A DNA stretch of 64,000 bases from Bacillus sp. SORGH_AS_0510 (GCF_030818775.1 NZ_JAUTAU010000001.1:887001-951000), one strand, 5' to 3'. Numbered from the stretch's first letter, positions 9,501 through 18,573 are shown. Notes: a model not told the origin generated them from the letters alone. A program made the numbers and translations.

Positions 9501-12251
9501 GATGCCGATGCGGGCAGCACACTCACCTACGAAATCACTTCAGGCAATGAAGCGGGTGCCTTTGCTATCGATGAGACAACAGGCGAAATCAAGGTTGCCG
9601 ATGCAGGAAAACTAGATTATGAGACCGTAAAAGGCTTTATTTTAAGCGTAAAAGTCAGCGATGGGACGCAGAACGAGATGACAACTGTCACCATCAACCT
9701 CACCAATTTGAACGACAACCATCCAGTAGTGGATGACGCGGTGTTCGGTGTGGAGGAAAACGCGGCCATTGGAACCTCAGTTGGAACGGTTCACGGAAGC
9801 GATGGGGATGGCGACACGCTCAGCTATTCGATTGTCTCTGGAAACGAAGACGGTGCTTTCTCGATAAACGCAGCAACAGGAGAAGTAACCGTGGCTGATA
9901 GCAGTTTGCTAGACTATGAAGCGAAAACAGCCTATGTTCTAAACGTACAAGCGAGAGATGAAGCGGCGCCAGTACAGGGACTGTCCCCATACTCGATCGT
10001 CTCTGTCCTAGGTGCGTTCGCCGCGGCAGGAACAGATACAGCGACAATAACGATTAACGTCAATGATTTAAATGATAACTCCCCCGTGCCACAAGGCTTT
10101 ACGAAGTCAATCGCAGAAAATACAGCAACTGGTACGGTGGTAGGCACGGTCACGGCAACCGATGCCGATGCGGGCAGCACGCTCACCTACGACATCACTT
10201 CAGGCAATGAAGCGGGAGCTTTTGCAATTGATCCGCGTACAGGTGTGGTAACGGTGTCTGATACCGGTAAGCTAGATTACGAGACCGTACATGAGTTCAT
10301 TTTAACAGTGAAAGTAAGCGATGGAGTAAACGCAACTGAGACGAATGTGACGATTTCCTTAACCAATGTGAACGACAACAAACCGGTTGTAGGCGATGCT
10401 GTGTTTGCTGTTGATGAAAACAAGGCCAATGGAACCCTCGTTGGAACGGTTAGCGGAAGCGATGCGGACGGCGATCCACTCAGCTATGAAATTGTCTCTG
10501 GAAATGAAGCTGGGGCGTTTGCGCTGGATGCCGAATCAGGGAAATTAACGGTAGCAGATTCGAGCAAACTAGATTACGAGAAAATGAAGAGCTTTATCCT
10601 AACCGTAAAAGCCAGTGATGGAGCGGCGTCTGCGAATGCTACTATCACGGTCAACATCCTAAATGTAAATGACAACGCGCCAGTTGCGGATGATGTCGAG
10701 GTTTCTATCGATGAAAATACCGCCAATGATACAGAAATAGCAACAATACCTGGCCGTGACGTCGATGGCGATGCCTTACACTATTCTATCGTTTCTGGAA
10801 ATGAAGCGGGTGCATTTACAATTGATGCGGCTACTGGAAAAATGAACGTAGCGAACGCGTCCAAACTAGATTACGAGACCGTGCAAGATTTCACTCTGAA
10901 GGTAGAAATCAGCGATGGGACGCATACAGTGGATGCAAATGTGGCAGTCCACCTCAAAAACGTCAATGATAATACCCCTGTAGTGGAAAGTGCCGAGTTT
11001 ACGGTTGATGAAAAGGCAGCGGACGGAACGGTGCTTGGAACAGTAAAGGCGAGTGATGCCGATCAAGATTCAATCACCTATGCGATTTCTGCTGGAAATG
11101 ACGAGGGGATTTTTAAAGTAAGTGAAACGACAGGAGAAGTGACTGTCGCAGACGCATCGTTGTTAGATGCGGCAGCCAAGGATCAACATACGTTGACCAT
11201 TACGGTGAGTGATGGCCAGCATGAGTCGGAGGCAGCAGCCATTGTGCATGTCCTTTCCGGTGATGCGACATTGAAACAGTTAACGGTAAGTAACGGCAAG
11301 CTGAAGCCAGATTTCAACCCTGGGCTCGATCATTATAATTTGGTGGTCGGAGACGCTACGGGTTCGATTACGCTCACTCCAACTTTGTCGAATGGAAATG
11401 CGAAGGTAACCATTAATGAGAAGGCAGCGACAAGTGGGCAAGCGAGTGACACGATTGGTTTGGATTATGGGAAAAATACGATTACTATCGGAGTTACTGC
11501 GCAAAATGGCGAGGTTCATACCTATACGATAGTTGTGTTACGTCTGCAAGAACAGGTTCATTCGAAGCCTGTGATGCATGGCGAAGCGGTAAGCTTCTCC
11601 GATGATCAGGTCAACTTAGTCGATTATCATGGAACACTTGTTGTGGACTTACAGAAAGGCTTGGATGATGTAAAAGATGTGCGGTTTACAGCAGAGCAGT
11701 TAGCCATTTTGGTCGAGAGACAGGCGATGATTCAGATCGTGAAGGATGATGTACAGCTGGAGATTCCAGTTGCGAACTTTGCGAAGGGCGGAGCGTTAAC
11801 GATTAGCTTGAAACGGGTAATGAAGGATCCGAAGAAGCTTCCTTTCTCCGATAAGGCGAGAAGTTCTGTGTATGACTTTACGATTACCTTAGGAGATCAG
11901 GTGATTCATCAGTTTGCTCATCCAATTGGACTGGCGTTTCCAGCCGAGGGTGGACATGACGGTGACGTCCATGTGTACTATTGGAACGAAGGACATACAA
12001 AGTGGGAGCTCGTAGGCGGAGAGCGGAAGGCTGGTTTGGTGACTGCGAAAACCGACCACTTTAGCACGTACGCTGTGTTTGCGCCAAATGATTTGGTAGT
12101 GAAACAAGAAGTGCCGCCAGCATCAACCGATCACGAGGCGGAACTTCCAAAAACAGCAACTGCTATGTATAACTGGATACTAGCGGGCATAATCATCATC
12201 CTCTTAGGAGGAACGGTGATGTTCATGCAGCGTCGTAGAAGAGAAGAATAA
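6537..12251 (+). CDS. Giant cadherin-repeat surface adhesin with LPKTA sortase signal
   Basis: About 1,904 residues from the ATG at 6537. The start is uncertain: the frame is open to 6369 but REPIN-derived there, and a TTG at 6609 is also possible. A signal peptide (ALVAFILLLQLAFSG...RAYA) precedes a probable beta-propeller-like region of roughly 400 residues. Two cadherin-like beta-sandwich domains follow, then nine cadherin repeats of about 100-115 residues with calcium motifs (DADGD, LDYE, NDLNDNTP), and a third beta-sandwich domain. The C-terminus is LPKTATAMYNW, a membrane helix and RRRREE, an LPxTA-type sorting signal, so it should be covalently attached to the wall by sortase. Repeats 2, 4 and 6 are very similar to each other, as are 3 and 5, pointing to recent two-unit duplication. 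No sortase gene is in the window. Confidence 0.85.
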   Translation: MLPSYLEVTFSNRKRLITKGWKKLLKLFNLRALVAFILLLQLAFSGAINPQRAYAVSSTIKEGAIHEFTQNTWAYSNLVFSPSGNQYLSHVKNGTAIAVKKWANQSWNEITAITTSASGDTGFSGPSDIAVDSNENIHAAFLFYQGSGTTSYRGVKYGVYKNGSWTFQNVEAYSDPYGWKNMYSPSVAVDSQGKAHIAYLFNDANDPRKYEIHYATNQSGTWVVKTIASGTSATDEVKEPQIEVDKNDTIHITYVKEDNQNTYYGNYYYTHKKTTDSTFPAAEKVTDAVADQKNYNYTPFTVDANGNIYFSYYTGNYYTEFTPFVTYFQTNQSGTWKKEQVFNDQQKISYPVMVSFLNDKPTLLMYSESWDWPPSELGFFAMVKDGGTWTKGIQSVSPTLIDLTPRELTYSVDANGNFMIVMLDDGLRKISYLSATSDDFGLQAKPSANADLSNLTLSAGQLNPVFSAGTTSYESSVSNGVSNIQVTPTVADTKASVKVNGQAVSTGGTLPVSLNVGSNTVTVQVTAEDRTTVKTYSVTVYRQPSSNSKLTNLTVSAGGLSPAFNASQFDYQVAVSSTTTSIRLTPSVMDSSATVTVAGMAINNGQQSGDIALHAGSNSIPVVVTAQDGSTTTYMVNAVRNQLPVAADTTFTVNENAAAGTTVGTLQANDADGQPLNYRILSGNTNNVFTLNAGTGEITIQNGSLLDFETTTSYTLAIEVSDGVETTTATVKINVNDLNDNTPVPQGFSTTVDENLANGIAVGTVTSKDADVNSHITYSLTAGNDLGAFAIDAQTGVVTVADTTKLDYETVKSFILTVKVSDGSNAADTTVTVLLNNLNDNRPVVNDATFQVNENASIGTLVGTVRGTDADGDKLTYSIESGNDVGSFSIDSATGAIMIADGSQLDYEAKTSYTLTVRASDVPAPTLGLTAYQQVKQLFASSTLETEVATITINVNDLNDNTPVPQGFTKNIDENTATGTMVGQVTATDADAGSTLTYEITSGNEAGAFAIDETTGEIKVADAGKLDYETVKGFILSVKVSDGTQNEMTTVTINLTNLNDNHPVVDDAVFGVEENAAIGTSVGTVHGSDGDGDTLSYSIVSGNEDGAFSINAATGEVTVADSSLLDYEAKTAYVLNVQARDEAAPVQGLSPYSIVSVLGAFAAAGTDTATITINVNDLNDNSPVPQGFTKSIAENTATGTVVGTVTATDADAGSTLTYDITSGNEAGAFAIDPRTGVVTVSDTGKLDYETVHEFILTVKVSDGVNATETNVTISLTNVNDNKPVVGDAVFAVDENKANGTLVGTVSGSDADGDPLSYEIVSGNEAGAFALDAESGKLTVADSSKLDYEKMKSFILTVKASDGAASANATITVNILNVNDNAPVADDVEVSIDENTANDTEIATIPGRDVDGDALHYSIVSGNEAGAFTIDAATGKMNVANASKLDYETVQDFTLKVEISDGTHTVDANVAVHLKNVNDNTPVVESAEFTVDEKAADGTVLGTVKASDADQDSITYAISAGNDEGIFKVSETTGEVTVADASLLDAAAKDQHTLTITVSDGQHESEAAAIVHVLSGDATLKQLTVSNGKLKPDFNPGLDHYNLVVGDATGSITLTPTLSNGNAKVTINEKAATSGQASDTIGLDYGKNTITIGVTAQNGEVHTYTIVVLRLQEQVHSKPVMHGEAVSFSDDQVNLVDYHGTLVVDLQKGLDDVKDVRFTAEQLAILVERQAMIQIVKDDVQLEIPVANFAKGGALTISLKRVMKDPKKLPFSDKARSSVYDFTITLGDQVIHQFAHPIGLAFPAEGGHDGDVHVYYWNEGHTKWELVGGERKAGLVTAKTDHFSTYAVFAPNDLVVKQEVPPASTDHEAELPKTATAMYNWILAGIIIILLGGTVMFMQRRRREE

Positions 12252-12258
12252 AAAAAGA

Positions 12259-12302
12259 GGGGACAGTCCCCCGTTGCGCTAAAGCGCCGGGGGACTGTCC
12301 CC
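12259..12302. repeat. REPIN-like palindromic element, copy 7, with terminator flanks
   Basis: 44-bp element in the reverse orientation relative to copy 1, starting 7 bases after the adhesin stop. It is extended by AAAAAAGAG before and CTCTTTTTT after, which lengthens the stem and gives T-runs on both strands, a convincing bidirectional terminator. Confidence 0.9.
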
Positions 12303-12623
12303 TCCTCTTTTTTGCCCTCGACAGGTTTTGTAAGATGTTGTAAAATGGTTTCAGTAAAATGTAACATTATAAAGAACTAACTGTGCTGTATATAGTACAG
12401 AAGTCCTGGATATCCTCAAAATTACCCAAAAATCGTCGCTTTAAAACGAGGACTAAAGTCACATATTTTTACAACATTTTTTACGTGACTCCGAAACAAC
12501 AGAATATTTATCCTTTCTAAACGAATCCATAAAAATTTTTTTAAAAATATCCCAAGAATTTCTAGATAAAAGGGGTAAACCTATCCTAGGGAAATAGATC
12601 TATATTCACAGGGGAAAACCAAA
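12303..12623. other. Intergenic region before the T7SS operon
   Basis: About 320 AT-rich bases with no coding potential. A short inverted repeat CTGTA-N5-TACAG (12386-12400) could be an operator. No -35/-10 pair stands out clearly. The EssC ribosome binding site AGGGGAAA ends this region. Confidence 0.4.
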
Positions 12624-15600
12624 ATGATCGTCACTTTAATCAATAAAGAACACATCCACTCTATTACCTTACCTGAGAAAATCCAGGGACAGTATTGGCT
12701 ATATGACTCCCATTCCAGCTCGACCAAGAAACTTGTAGGAATCGAAGGGGCCAATGGCGAGTGGATTCTTAAATCTAATAAAGATGCGAAGGTCCTGGAC
12801 TATTCCGGTCACCCTATCCGGAACACCGTTCTCCAACCTTTGAGCATCTACAACCTAGCCGTCGAAGGCCATGATTATGACCACCATGACCACCATGACC
12901 ACCATGACAAAACGCTTGTCTTCACAGAACCGAACACGGAGGACCGCCAAACCTTCACCAAATTCCTAGTCGACAAGGATATGGACATTCACATCGGAAG
13001 AAACGAACAAAACCACATAGTCCTATCGAATCAATTCGTTTCCGCCTCCCATGCCAAATTAACCTTTTTTAACGGCCAATGGCGCATTGTTGACCAGAAT
13101 AGCACTAACGGAACCTTCGTCAATGGGGCAAGAGTCAAGAACAGCGAATTACAGATGGGTGACATCATATACATAATGGGATTGAAAATCATCATCGGCA
13201 GCTGTTTTTTGGCCTTCAACAATCCGGATGGAATGGTGACCTTCCGTAAAAACCAGCTGAAGCCATTTATCCCTCAGGCCGTCGAAATGCAAGACGAAGA
13301 AGAAGAGGACTACGAACTGCCTGCCGTCGACTATTTCTACCGCTCTCCTCGTTTTAAAAGAGACGTAGAAAAGGTTGTGATTAAAATCGATTCACCGCCG
13401 CCGAACGCGATTGGCGAAGAGATGCCGATGATGCTCGTGATCGGGCCGTCGATGACCATGGGCCTTGCTTCAATGTCGACTGCGATTTTTGCCATCAATA
13501 ACGCCATGGCAACGGGCGACATCTCACGGGCGATGCCTTCCATCATCATGTCGGGAAGCATGCTGCTCGGAACCATCCTGTGGCCGGTTTTATCCAAAAA
13601 ATACGATATGAGACGCCGACGGAAAAAAGAAAAAGTCCGCCAGCAAAAATATAAAGAATATCTTGATAAGTTCGCTGTCCTATTTAATGAAGAAGCGCAA
13701 AAGCAAGAGGAGATCCTGCGTGAAAACTTTGCCCCTATCACAGACGTGATTCAGCGCATAGAAACGATCGATCGCAATCTCTGGGAACGCGGCCCCGGCC
13801 AGAACGATTTCCTACAATTAAGAGTTGGGATGGGCAATGGACTTTTAGCAGCGGATATTCACTATTCGGAGAAAAAATTCTCGATTGACGACGACAACCT
13901 GCAGGAAGAGCTGTACACCTTGTGCGAGTCGCCAAAGGTCCTGAAAAACATTCCGATTACCTTATCGTTATACGACGAATATATCACCGGGATCATTGGC
14001 CCGCGCAAACAAACAATTGAATTCGCCAAAGGCTTGATTTTTCAACTGGCGGCCCTTTATAGCTATGACGAAGTGAAGATGGTCTTCATTTACGACCAGG
14101 AGGAAGAAGCTGAGTTTGGTTTTACCAAATGGCTGCCGCATGTGTGGAGCAACGATAACAAGTTTCGTTTCATTGCCACAAATAATAACGAGGTCAAAGA
14201 GGTTTCGGCCATCTTGGAAAAGGAAATCGACATCCGCTCCGAAATCAATGAAAGTGAGCTAGATGACATCACGCCATATTACATCGTGTTTGCCATGAGT
14301 AAATCGCTCGCTGTCAGAGCGGAGATGTTGAAGCAGGTTTATGCGAAGAAAAAGAACATACATATCAGCGTGGTCACCTGTTACGACGAACTGAAAAACC
14401 TGCCGAAGGAATGCACGATGGTCGTGGAGCTGGAGGAAACGAGCGGGAAACTGTTTGATAAGGATGATCTCTCGGGCAAATCGACCGCTTTTGTACCGGA
14501 CATCTATGTCACCCAAGATCCGAACGAGCTCAGTGTGAAGCTTGCCAATATCCAGCTTGATACGCTGGCACATTCCTTCAATCTGCCGCAAATGGTGACT
14601 TTCCTAGAGCTTTATGGGGTCGGAAAAGTGGAGCACTTGAATGCGTTGACCCGCTGGAAAGACAATGATCCAACGAAGTCACTGGAGGCGCCGGTGGGTG
14701 TCGACACCTTAGGGGAGCTGTTCAAGCTCGACCTTCATGAAAAATTCCACGGGCCACACGGCTTGGTGGCGGGGATGACGGGTTCCGGGAAGAGTGAGTT
14801 CATCATGGCCTATATCTTGTCGCTCGCCGTCAACTATCACCCGAATGAAGTCGCGTTTATCCTCATTGATTACAAAGGCGGCGGCATGGCGAAATCGTTT
14901 GAAAAATTGCCGCACACCGCTGGCATCATCACCAACCTGGACGGCGCCATGATCAAACGATCGCTGGTTTCAATCGAAAGCGAGTTGAAGCGCAGGCAGG
15001 CCCTGTTTGCAGAGGCAAGCAAACGGGTCGGCGAGAGCAATATCGATATATACAAGTATCAAAAGATGGTTCGAGAAGGAATCGTCACGGAACCGCTCCA
15101 GCACCTATTCATCATCTCGGATGAGTTTGCCGAATTGAAAACCCAGCAGCCGGAGTTTATGGCGCAGCTGGTCAGTGCGGCCCGTATCGGTCGAAGCTTG
15201 GGCGTGCACTTGATCTTGGCGACACAAAAGCCGAGCGGTGTCGTCGATGACCAAATTTGGAGTAACAGTAAATTCAGGGTCAGCTTGAAGGTTCAGGAAC
15301 GCGCTGACAGTATGGATATGCTGAAACGGCCAGATGCGGCGGAGCTTACAGATACCGGACGCTTTTACCTGCAAGTGGGCTATAACGAATTGTTTGAAAT
15401 GGGTCAGTCAGCCTGGGCAGGTGCGCCATATTATCCATCTGATAAAGTGGTGGTGGAAAAGGACAACAGTGTGGTGGTCATTGACCGCAATGGCCGTCCG
15501 CTCAAGCAGGCGAAAATCGATAAGAAGAAAAACCTGTTTGCGAACCCGAAAAAGCAGCTTGATGTCGTGACCGACTACCTGCACTCGATTGCGGAGGAAG

Positions 15601-17249
15601 AGCAGATTCGCATTCGTCCGCTGTGGTTGGATCCGATTCCGTCTATGATTCTATTAGACGAAATCAAGCGGAAATATACCGTACAAAGCAGCGCATTCAC
15701 TTTGAATCCGGTGATTGGCGAGTACGATGATCCGGCTAGACAGCAGCAATGCCTGCTCCGTCTGCCGCTGACCGAAGAAGGCAATACCATTGTCTACGGC
15801 GTGGCGGGCAGCGGAAAAACGACGTTCCTAACAACGATGGTGTATTCACTGATTCACGAGCATACGCCGGATGAGGTGAACATCTATTTACTAGACTTTG
15901 CGTCCGAAACCTTACGGGCGTTTGCCAAGGCACCGCATGTGGGCGACGTCATCCTTTCCTATGAAAGCGAGAAGGTTAGCAATCTATTTAAGCTGTTGCA
16001 AACCGAAGTGGAGAAGCGGAAGAAGCGGTTCGCAGATTTTGGCGGCGATTACGCCTCTTACGTGAAAGCAACGGGTGAGAAGCTACCGTCGATTGTGGTG
16101 GCGATCAATAACTTTGCTGCTTTTACCGAAATTTATGAGGAAAAAGAAGCGGCCGTCAGCTTCTTGTCACGGGAAGGAACGAAATACGGCATCTATTTCG
16201 TCTTAACCGCTCTTGGCACCAACGCCGTTCGCTTCCGCTTGCTGCAGAATTTCAAGCAACTGATCACACTTCAATTAAATGACGAATCGGATTATTCAAC
16301 GGTCGTGGGGAAAACGGATGGCCTGTTTCCATCGAAATATAAGGGCCGCGGCTTGGTGAAAAAAGACGAGGTGTACGAATTCCAACTCGCGACGATCACT
16401 GATGAGGAGTTGCCATTTGCGTTCATTCAACAAAAATGCCAAAAGATGCAGGTGGCTTGGCAGGGCCATGCCGCGAAAAAGATTCCTATTTTACCAGAGG
16501 TTGTGGATTTTGAATTTCTGGCAGAATACGTGGGTCCCGAGCAGAGCCTCACGATCCCGATTGGTGTGGAGAAGAACTCGCTCCATGTGCACTATTATCC
16601 ATTCGGGCAGTCCTATCTTTCGATGATTCTGACGGCTGGCAGCGACCATGAAAGCTTTACGCATGACCTGTCGGTGTTTATGGCGCAGACATGCGGATTG
16701 GACGTCACGATTCTCGATGCCCAGCAAAGCTTTTCTGGGAAAAAGAACGCAGCATGTACGTACTACGGTACGGTTAAAGAATGGGAAGCGGCTATTGATG
16801 ACATGTTTGAACTCGTAGTTTACCGCAACAACACCTATAAAGAAGCGTTAGAGCAGGGATTCGACCCCGAACCATTTGCACAAAAGGTCATTGTCATCAA
16901 CAGCATCGTCTCGTTGAAAAATGCGCTCTCCGGCCAAAGTGCAGAGAAGCTGGCATTACTTTTGGAAAAGGGTGAGGCGAAGTATAACCTCACGATTGTC
17001 TTTGCGGAGCAGGCGAAGAATCTTTCCGGGGTTTCTTATGATAAGTGGTTTAAACGTCATATGAATCCGGGAGACGGGATTTGGGTCGGAAGCGGGTTTA
17101 CGGAGCAATATCAGCTTAAGCCTTCGAAAACGACGCCAGAAATGCGCGAGGAGATGCCGGCTGATTTTGGCTTTTCCTTACAAAAAGGGAAGTGCGTCAA
17201 GGTGAAGTTAGTAAACGCGGAAAAGGAGAATGATGACAACGATGAATAA
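12624..17249 (+). CDS. essC: T7SS membrane ATPase EssC/YukBA with FHA domain
   Basis: The motor ATPase of type VII secretion, 1,541 residues. The N-terminus has a degenerate FHA-like part (residues 1-85), a His-rich linker (DYDHHDHHDHHD, near residues 88-100) and an FHA domain with all phosphothreonine-binding residues (IGRNEQNH, SASHAKL, NSTNGTFVNG). Two membrane helices lie near residues 268-293 and 308-325. FtsK/SpoIIIE domain 1 has Walker A GMTGSGKS (about 717) and Walker B FILIDYKGGG. Domain 2 has GVAGSGKT (about 1060) and IYLLDFAS. Domain 3 is degenerate, with no clear Walker A. The ATG at 12624 follows AGGGGAAA. It overlaps esaB by 20 bases and heads the operon. Family membership is very clear; substrates are inferred from the neighbours. 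Confidence 0.93.
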   Translation: MIVTLINKEHIHSITLPEKIQGQYWLYDSHSSSTKKLVGIEGANGEWILKSNKDAKVLDYSGHPIRNTVLQPLSIYNLAVEGHDYDHHDHHDHHDKTLVFTEPNTEDRQTFTKFLVDKDMDIHIGRNEQNHIVLSNQFVSASHAKLTFFNGQWRIVDQNSTNGTFVNGARVKNSELQMGDIIYIMGLKIIIGSCFLAFNNPDGMVTFRKNQLKPFIPQAVEMQDEEEEDYELPAVDYFYRSPRFKRDVEKVVIKIDSPPPNAIGEEMPMMLVIGPSMTMGLASMSTAIFAINNAMATGDISRAMPSIIMSGSMLLGTILWPVLSKKYDMRRRRKKEKVRQQKYKEYLDKFAVLFNEEAQKQEEILRENFAPITDVIQRIETIDRNLWERGPGQNDFLQLRVGMGNGLLAADIHYSEKKFSIDDDNLQEELYTLCESPKVLKNIPITLSLYDEYITGIIGPRKQTIEFAKGLIFQLAALYSYDEVKMVFIYDQEEEAEFGFTKWLPHVWSNDNKFRFIATNNNEVKEVSAILEKEIDIRSEINESELDDITPYYIVFAMSKSLAVRAEMLKQVYAKKKNIHISVVTCYDELKNLPKECTMVVELEETSGKLFDKDDLSGKSTAFVPDIYVTQDPNELSVKLANIQLDTLAHSFNLPQMVTFLELYGVGKVEHLNALTRWKDNDPTKSLEAPVGVDTLGELFKLDLHEKFHGPHGLVAGMTGSGKSEFIMAYILSLAVNYHPNEVAFILIDYKGGGMAKSFEKLPHTAGIITNLDGAMIKRSLVSIESELKRRQALFAEASKRVGESNIDIYKYQKMVREGIVTEPLQHLFIISDEFAELKTQQPEFMAQLVSAARIGRSLGVHLILATQKPSGVVDDQIWSNSKFRVSLKVQERADSMDMLKRPDAAELTDTGRFYLQVGYNELFEMGQSAWAGAPYYPSDKVVVEKDNSVVVIDRNGRPLKQAKIDKKKNLFANPKKQLDVVTDYLHSIAEEEQIRIRPLWLDPIPSMILLDEIKRKYTVQSSAFTLNPVIGEYDDPARQQQCLLRLPLTEEGNTIVYGVAGSGKTTFLTTMVYSLIHEHTPDEVNIYLLDFASETLRAFAKAPHVGDVILSYESEKVSNLFKLLQTEVEKRKKRFADFGGDYASYVKATGEKLPSIVVAINNFAAFTEIYEEKEAAVSFLSREGTKYGIYFVLTALGTNAVRFRLLQNFKQLITLQLNDESDYSTVVGKTDGLFPSKYKGRGLVKKDEVYEFQLATITDEELPFAFIQQKCQKMQVAWQGHAAKKIPILPEVVDFEFLAEYVGPEQSLTIPIGVEKNSLHVHYYPFGQSYLSMILTAGSDHESFTHDLSVFMAQTCGLDVTILDAQQSFSGKKNAACTYYGTVKEWEAAIDDMFELVVYRNNTYKEALEQGFDPEPFAQKVIVINSIVSLKNALSGQSAEKLALLLEKGEAKYNLTIVFAEQAKNLSGVSYDKWFKRHMNPGDGIWVGSGFTEQYQLKPSKTTPEMREEMPADFGFSLQKGKCVKVKLVNAEKENDDNDE

Positions 17250-17496
17250 GGTGCTTGTTGAAATTTTTCTTCCTGCTGCGAACACGAGCTTTGACGTGTA
17301 CCTGCCGCTCGAAAGTCGAATGAGTGAGGTGCTGGTTCTAGTTTCCACTCTGCTCAGCGATTTAGCTGCCGGCAAGTATAAGGCACTGGCGGGCAATGCG
17401 GTCTTGTGTGACGCTACGACTGGAATTATTTTCAATATTAACATGACTGTTTCCGAACTGGGCATCCAAAACGGTTCGAAACTCATGCTGATATAA
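17230..17496 (+). CDS. esaB: T7SS ubiquitin-like protein EsaB/YukD
   Basis: A small cytoplasmic ubiquitin-fold protein of 88 residues, needed in related systems for T7SS function or regulation. The hydrophobic pattern VLVEIFLPAANTSFDVYLP at the front and the C-terminal GSKLMLI match the YukD/EsaB fold. The ATG at 17230 has GGAGA just before it; starts at 17233 or 17242 are also possible. It overlaps the end of essC by 20 bases, so the two are probably translationally coupled, as in other T7SSb loci. Confidence 0.8.
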   Translation: MMTTMNKVLVEIFLPAANTSFDVYLPLESRMSEVLVLVSTLLSDLAAGKYKALAGNAVLCDATTGIIFNINMTVSELGIQNGSKLMLI

Positions 17497-17582
17497 ATAT
17501 AGGCTGGCTGAGCGCCTTGAGCGCCAATAAACTGGCCGTTATAACCAAACAAACAACTTCAAAAGAAGAAAGGGGTACGAAC

Positions 17583-17885
17583 ATGGGGAAACGAATCAAA
17601 GTCACTCCACAAGAGCTTGAAACAGCATCCAAGAAACTAACGGAGCTATCTGAAACGTACACAGGAATCTATACTCAGCTTATGCAGGCTGCAGGAACTA
17701 TGGGTGAAGCCTGGGAAGGGGAAGACAACCTTGCCTTCGTTGATCAAATCAACGGCTTCAATGAAGATCTGAAGAATATGGCTAATAAGCTAGCCACTGC
17801 TGGTCAGGCGCTGGAAAAGCAAAGAGCCAACTATGTGGCGACGCAAGAAAACAACACGGTTCAAGTTAGAAAGTTAACAAACTAA
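17583..17885 (+). CDS. WXG100 protein (EsxA/YukE-like)
   Basis: A 100-residue helical hairpin protein of the WXG100 family, a secreted substrate and probable structural component of the T7SS. The turn motif is WEG in GEAWEGEDN, in the middle of the chain. It starts MGKRIKVTPQELE, typical for the family. The ATG at 17583 follows GAAAGGGG. The C-terminal YVATQENN is close to, but not exactly, the YxxxD/E secretion motif. It is the first of four WXG100-type genes in the operon and has the most canonical length, so it is the best EsxA candidate. Confidence 0.9.
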   Translation: MGKRIKVTPQELETASKKLTELSETYTGIYTQLMQAAGTMGEAWEGEDNLAFVDQINGFNEDLKNMANKLATAGQALEKQRANYVATQENNTVQVRKLTN

Positions 17886-17909
17886 TAGACTCGTAAAGGA
17901 GTGAGTGGA

Positions 17910-18215
17910 ATGGCTGGGCATATTAAAGTTAATACGGCGCAGGTGGCCGACATTGCATCAACGATTGAGCGTTTAAACAAACAATTGGCAGAAGAATTGA
18001 AAACAAGTCAGAACACAATCAAGAATCTTTCAAACACGTGGGATGGGGAAGCAGCCCAAGCAACGATCTCTTCCTATGAAGAGTTTGCGGCGAAGTTCTT
18101 CCAGAATTACTACGAAATCCTTGATAACTACGTGAAATTCCTGCGACTCAACGTCGACCAAGGATACTTTGAAACAGAAAGCGTCAACACCAACCTGGCT
18201 GACGCATTCAAATAG
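17910..18215 (+). CDS. WXG100-type protein with YxxxE tail
   Basis: 101 residues, starting MAGHIKVNTAQVADIAS, with the turn motif WDG (NTWDGEAA). The ATG at 17910 is chosen over a GTG nine bases earlier because AAAGGAG is correctly spaced. After the second helix a tail contains YFETE, matching the YxxxD/E export signal, and ends NTNLADAFK. It resembles the 20914 protein closely in its tail (Y-x-T-E, LADxFK), so the two are probably paralogs. It lies right before the 39-bp repeat array and the lipase module. Confidence 0.88.
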   Translation: MAGHIKVNTAQVADIASTIERLNKQLAEELKTSQNTIKNLSNTWDGEAAQATISSYEEFAAKFFQNYYEILDNYVKFLRLNVDQGYFETESVNTNLADAFK

Positions 18216-18216
18216 A

Positions 18217-18504
18217 GGGGACAGACCCCCGCTACGGTAGTGCGTTACTAGGTCGGGGGACAGACCCCCGCCCCGGTAGCGCGTTACTAGGTCGGGGGAC
18301 AGACCCCCGCTACGGTAGTGCGTTACTAGGTCGGGGGACAGACCCCCGCCCCGGTAGCGCGTTACTAGGTCGGGGGACAGACCCCCGCCCCGGTAGTGCG
18401 TTACTAGGTTGGGGGACAGACCCCCGCCCCGGTAGTGCGTTACTAGGTTGGGGGACAGACCCCCACTACGGTAATGCGTTACCACCCTGGTGGACTGTCC
18501 CCCA
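18217..18504. repeat. Tandem array of seven 39-bp REP-like units
   Basis: Units begin at 18217, 18255, 18294, 18333, 18372, 18411 and 18450, an almost exact 39-bp period. Each opens with GGGGGACAGACCCCC, a relative of the REPIN arm, followed by a GC-rich stretch containing GGTAGNGCGTTACTAGGT. The array closes with GGACTGTCCCCCAC, a normal REPIN right arm. It starts one base after the WXG100 stop, inside the T7SS operon. The 39-bp period keeps a minus-strand frame open (13-residue repeats), which I regard as a by-product. Confidence 0.92.
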
Positions 18505-18573
18505 CCACAACTTTGAAAACAATACCATTTGGATGATATAGATATAGATTAAATAACATTGGAGAAGTAGCTG

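Noticed and set aside
9974..9987. CAGGGACTGTCCCC inside the cadherin gene, like a REPIN arm
   Set aside because: The paralogous cadherin unit near 9301 has a similar peptide with different bases, no second arm or centre is present, and the frame is undisturbed; coding coincidence is the simplest reading.
18030..18485. Minus-strand frame of 151 residues with 13-residue repeats across the 39-bp array
   Set aside because: It stays open only because the repeat period is divisible by three; it runs antisense into a clear WXG100-type gene and lacks a ribosome binding site.
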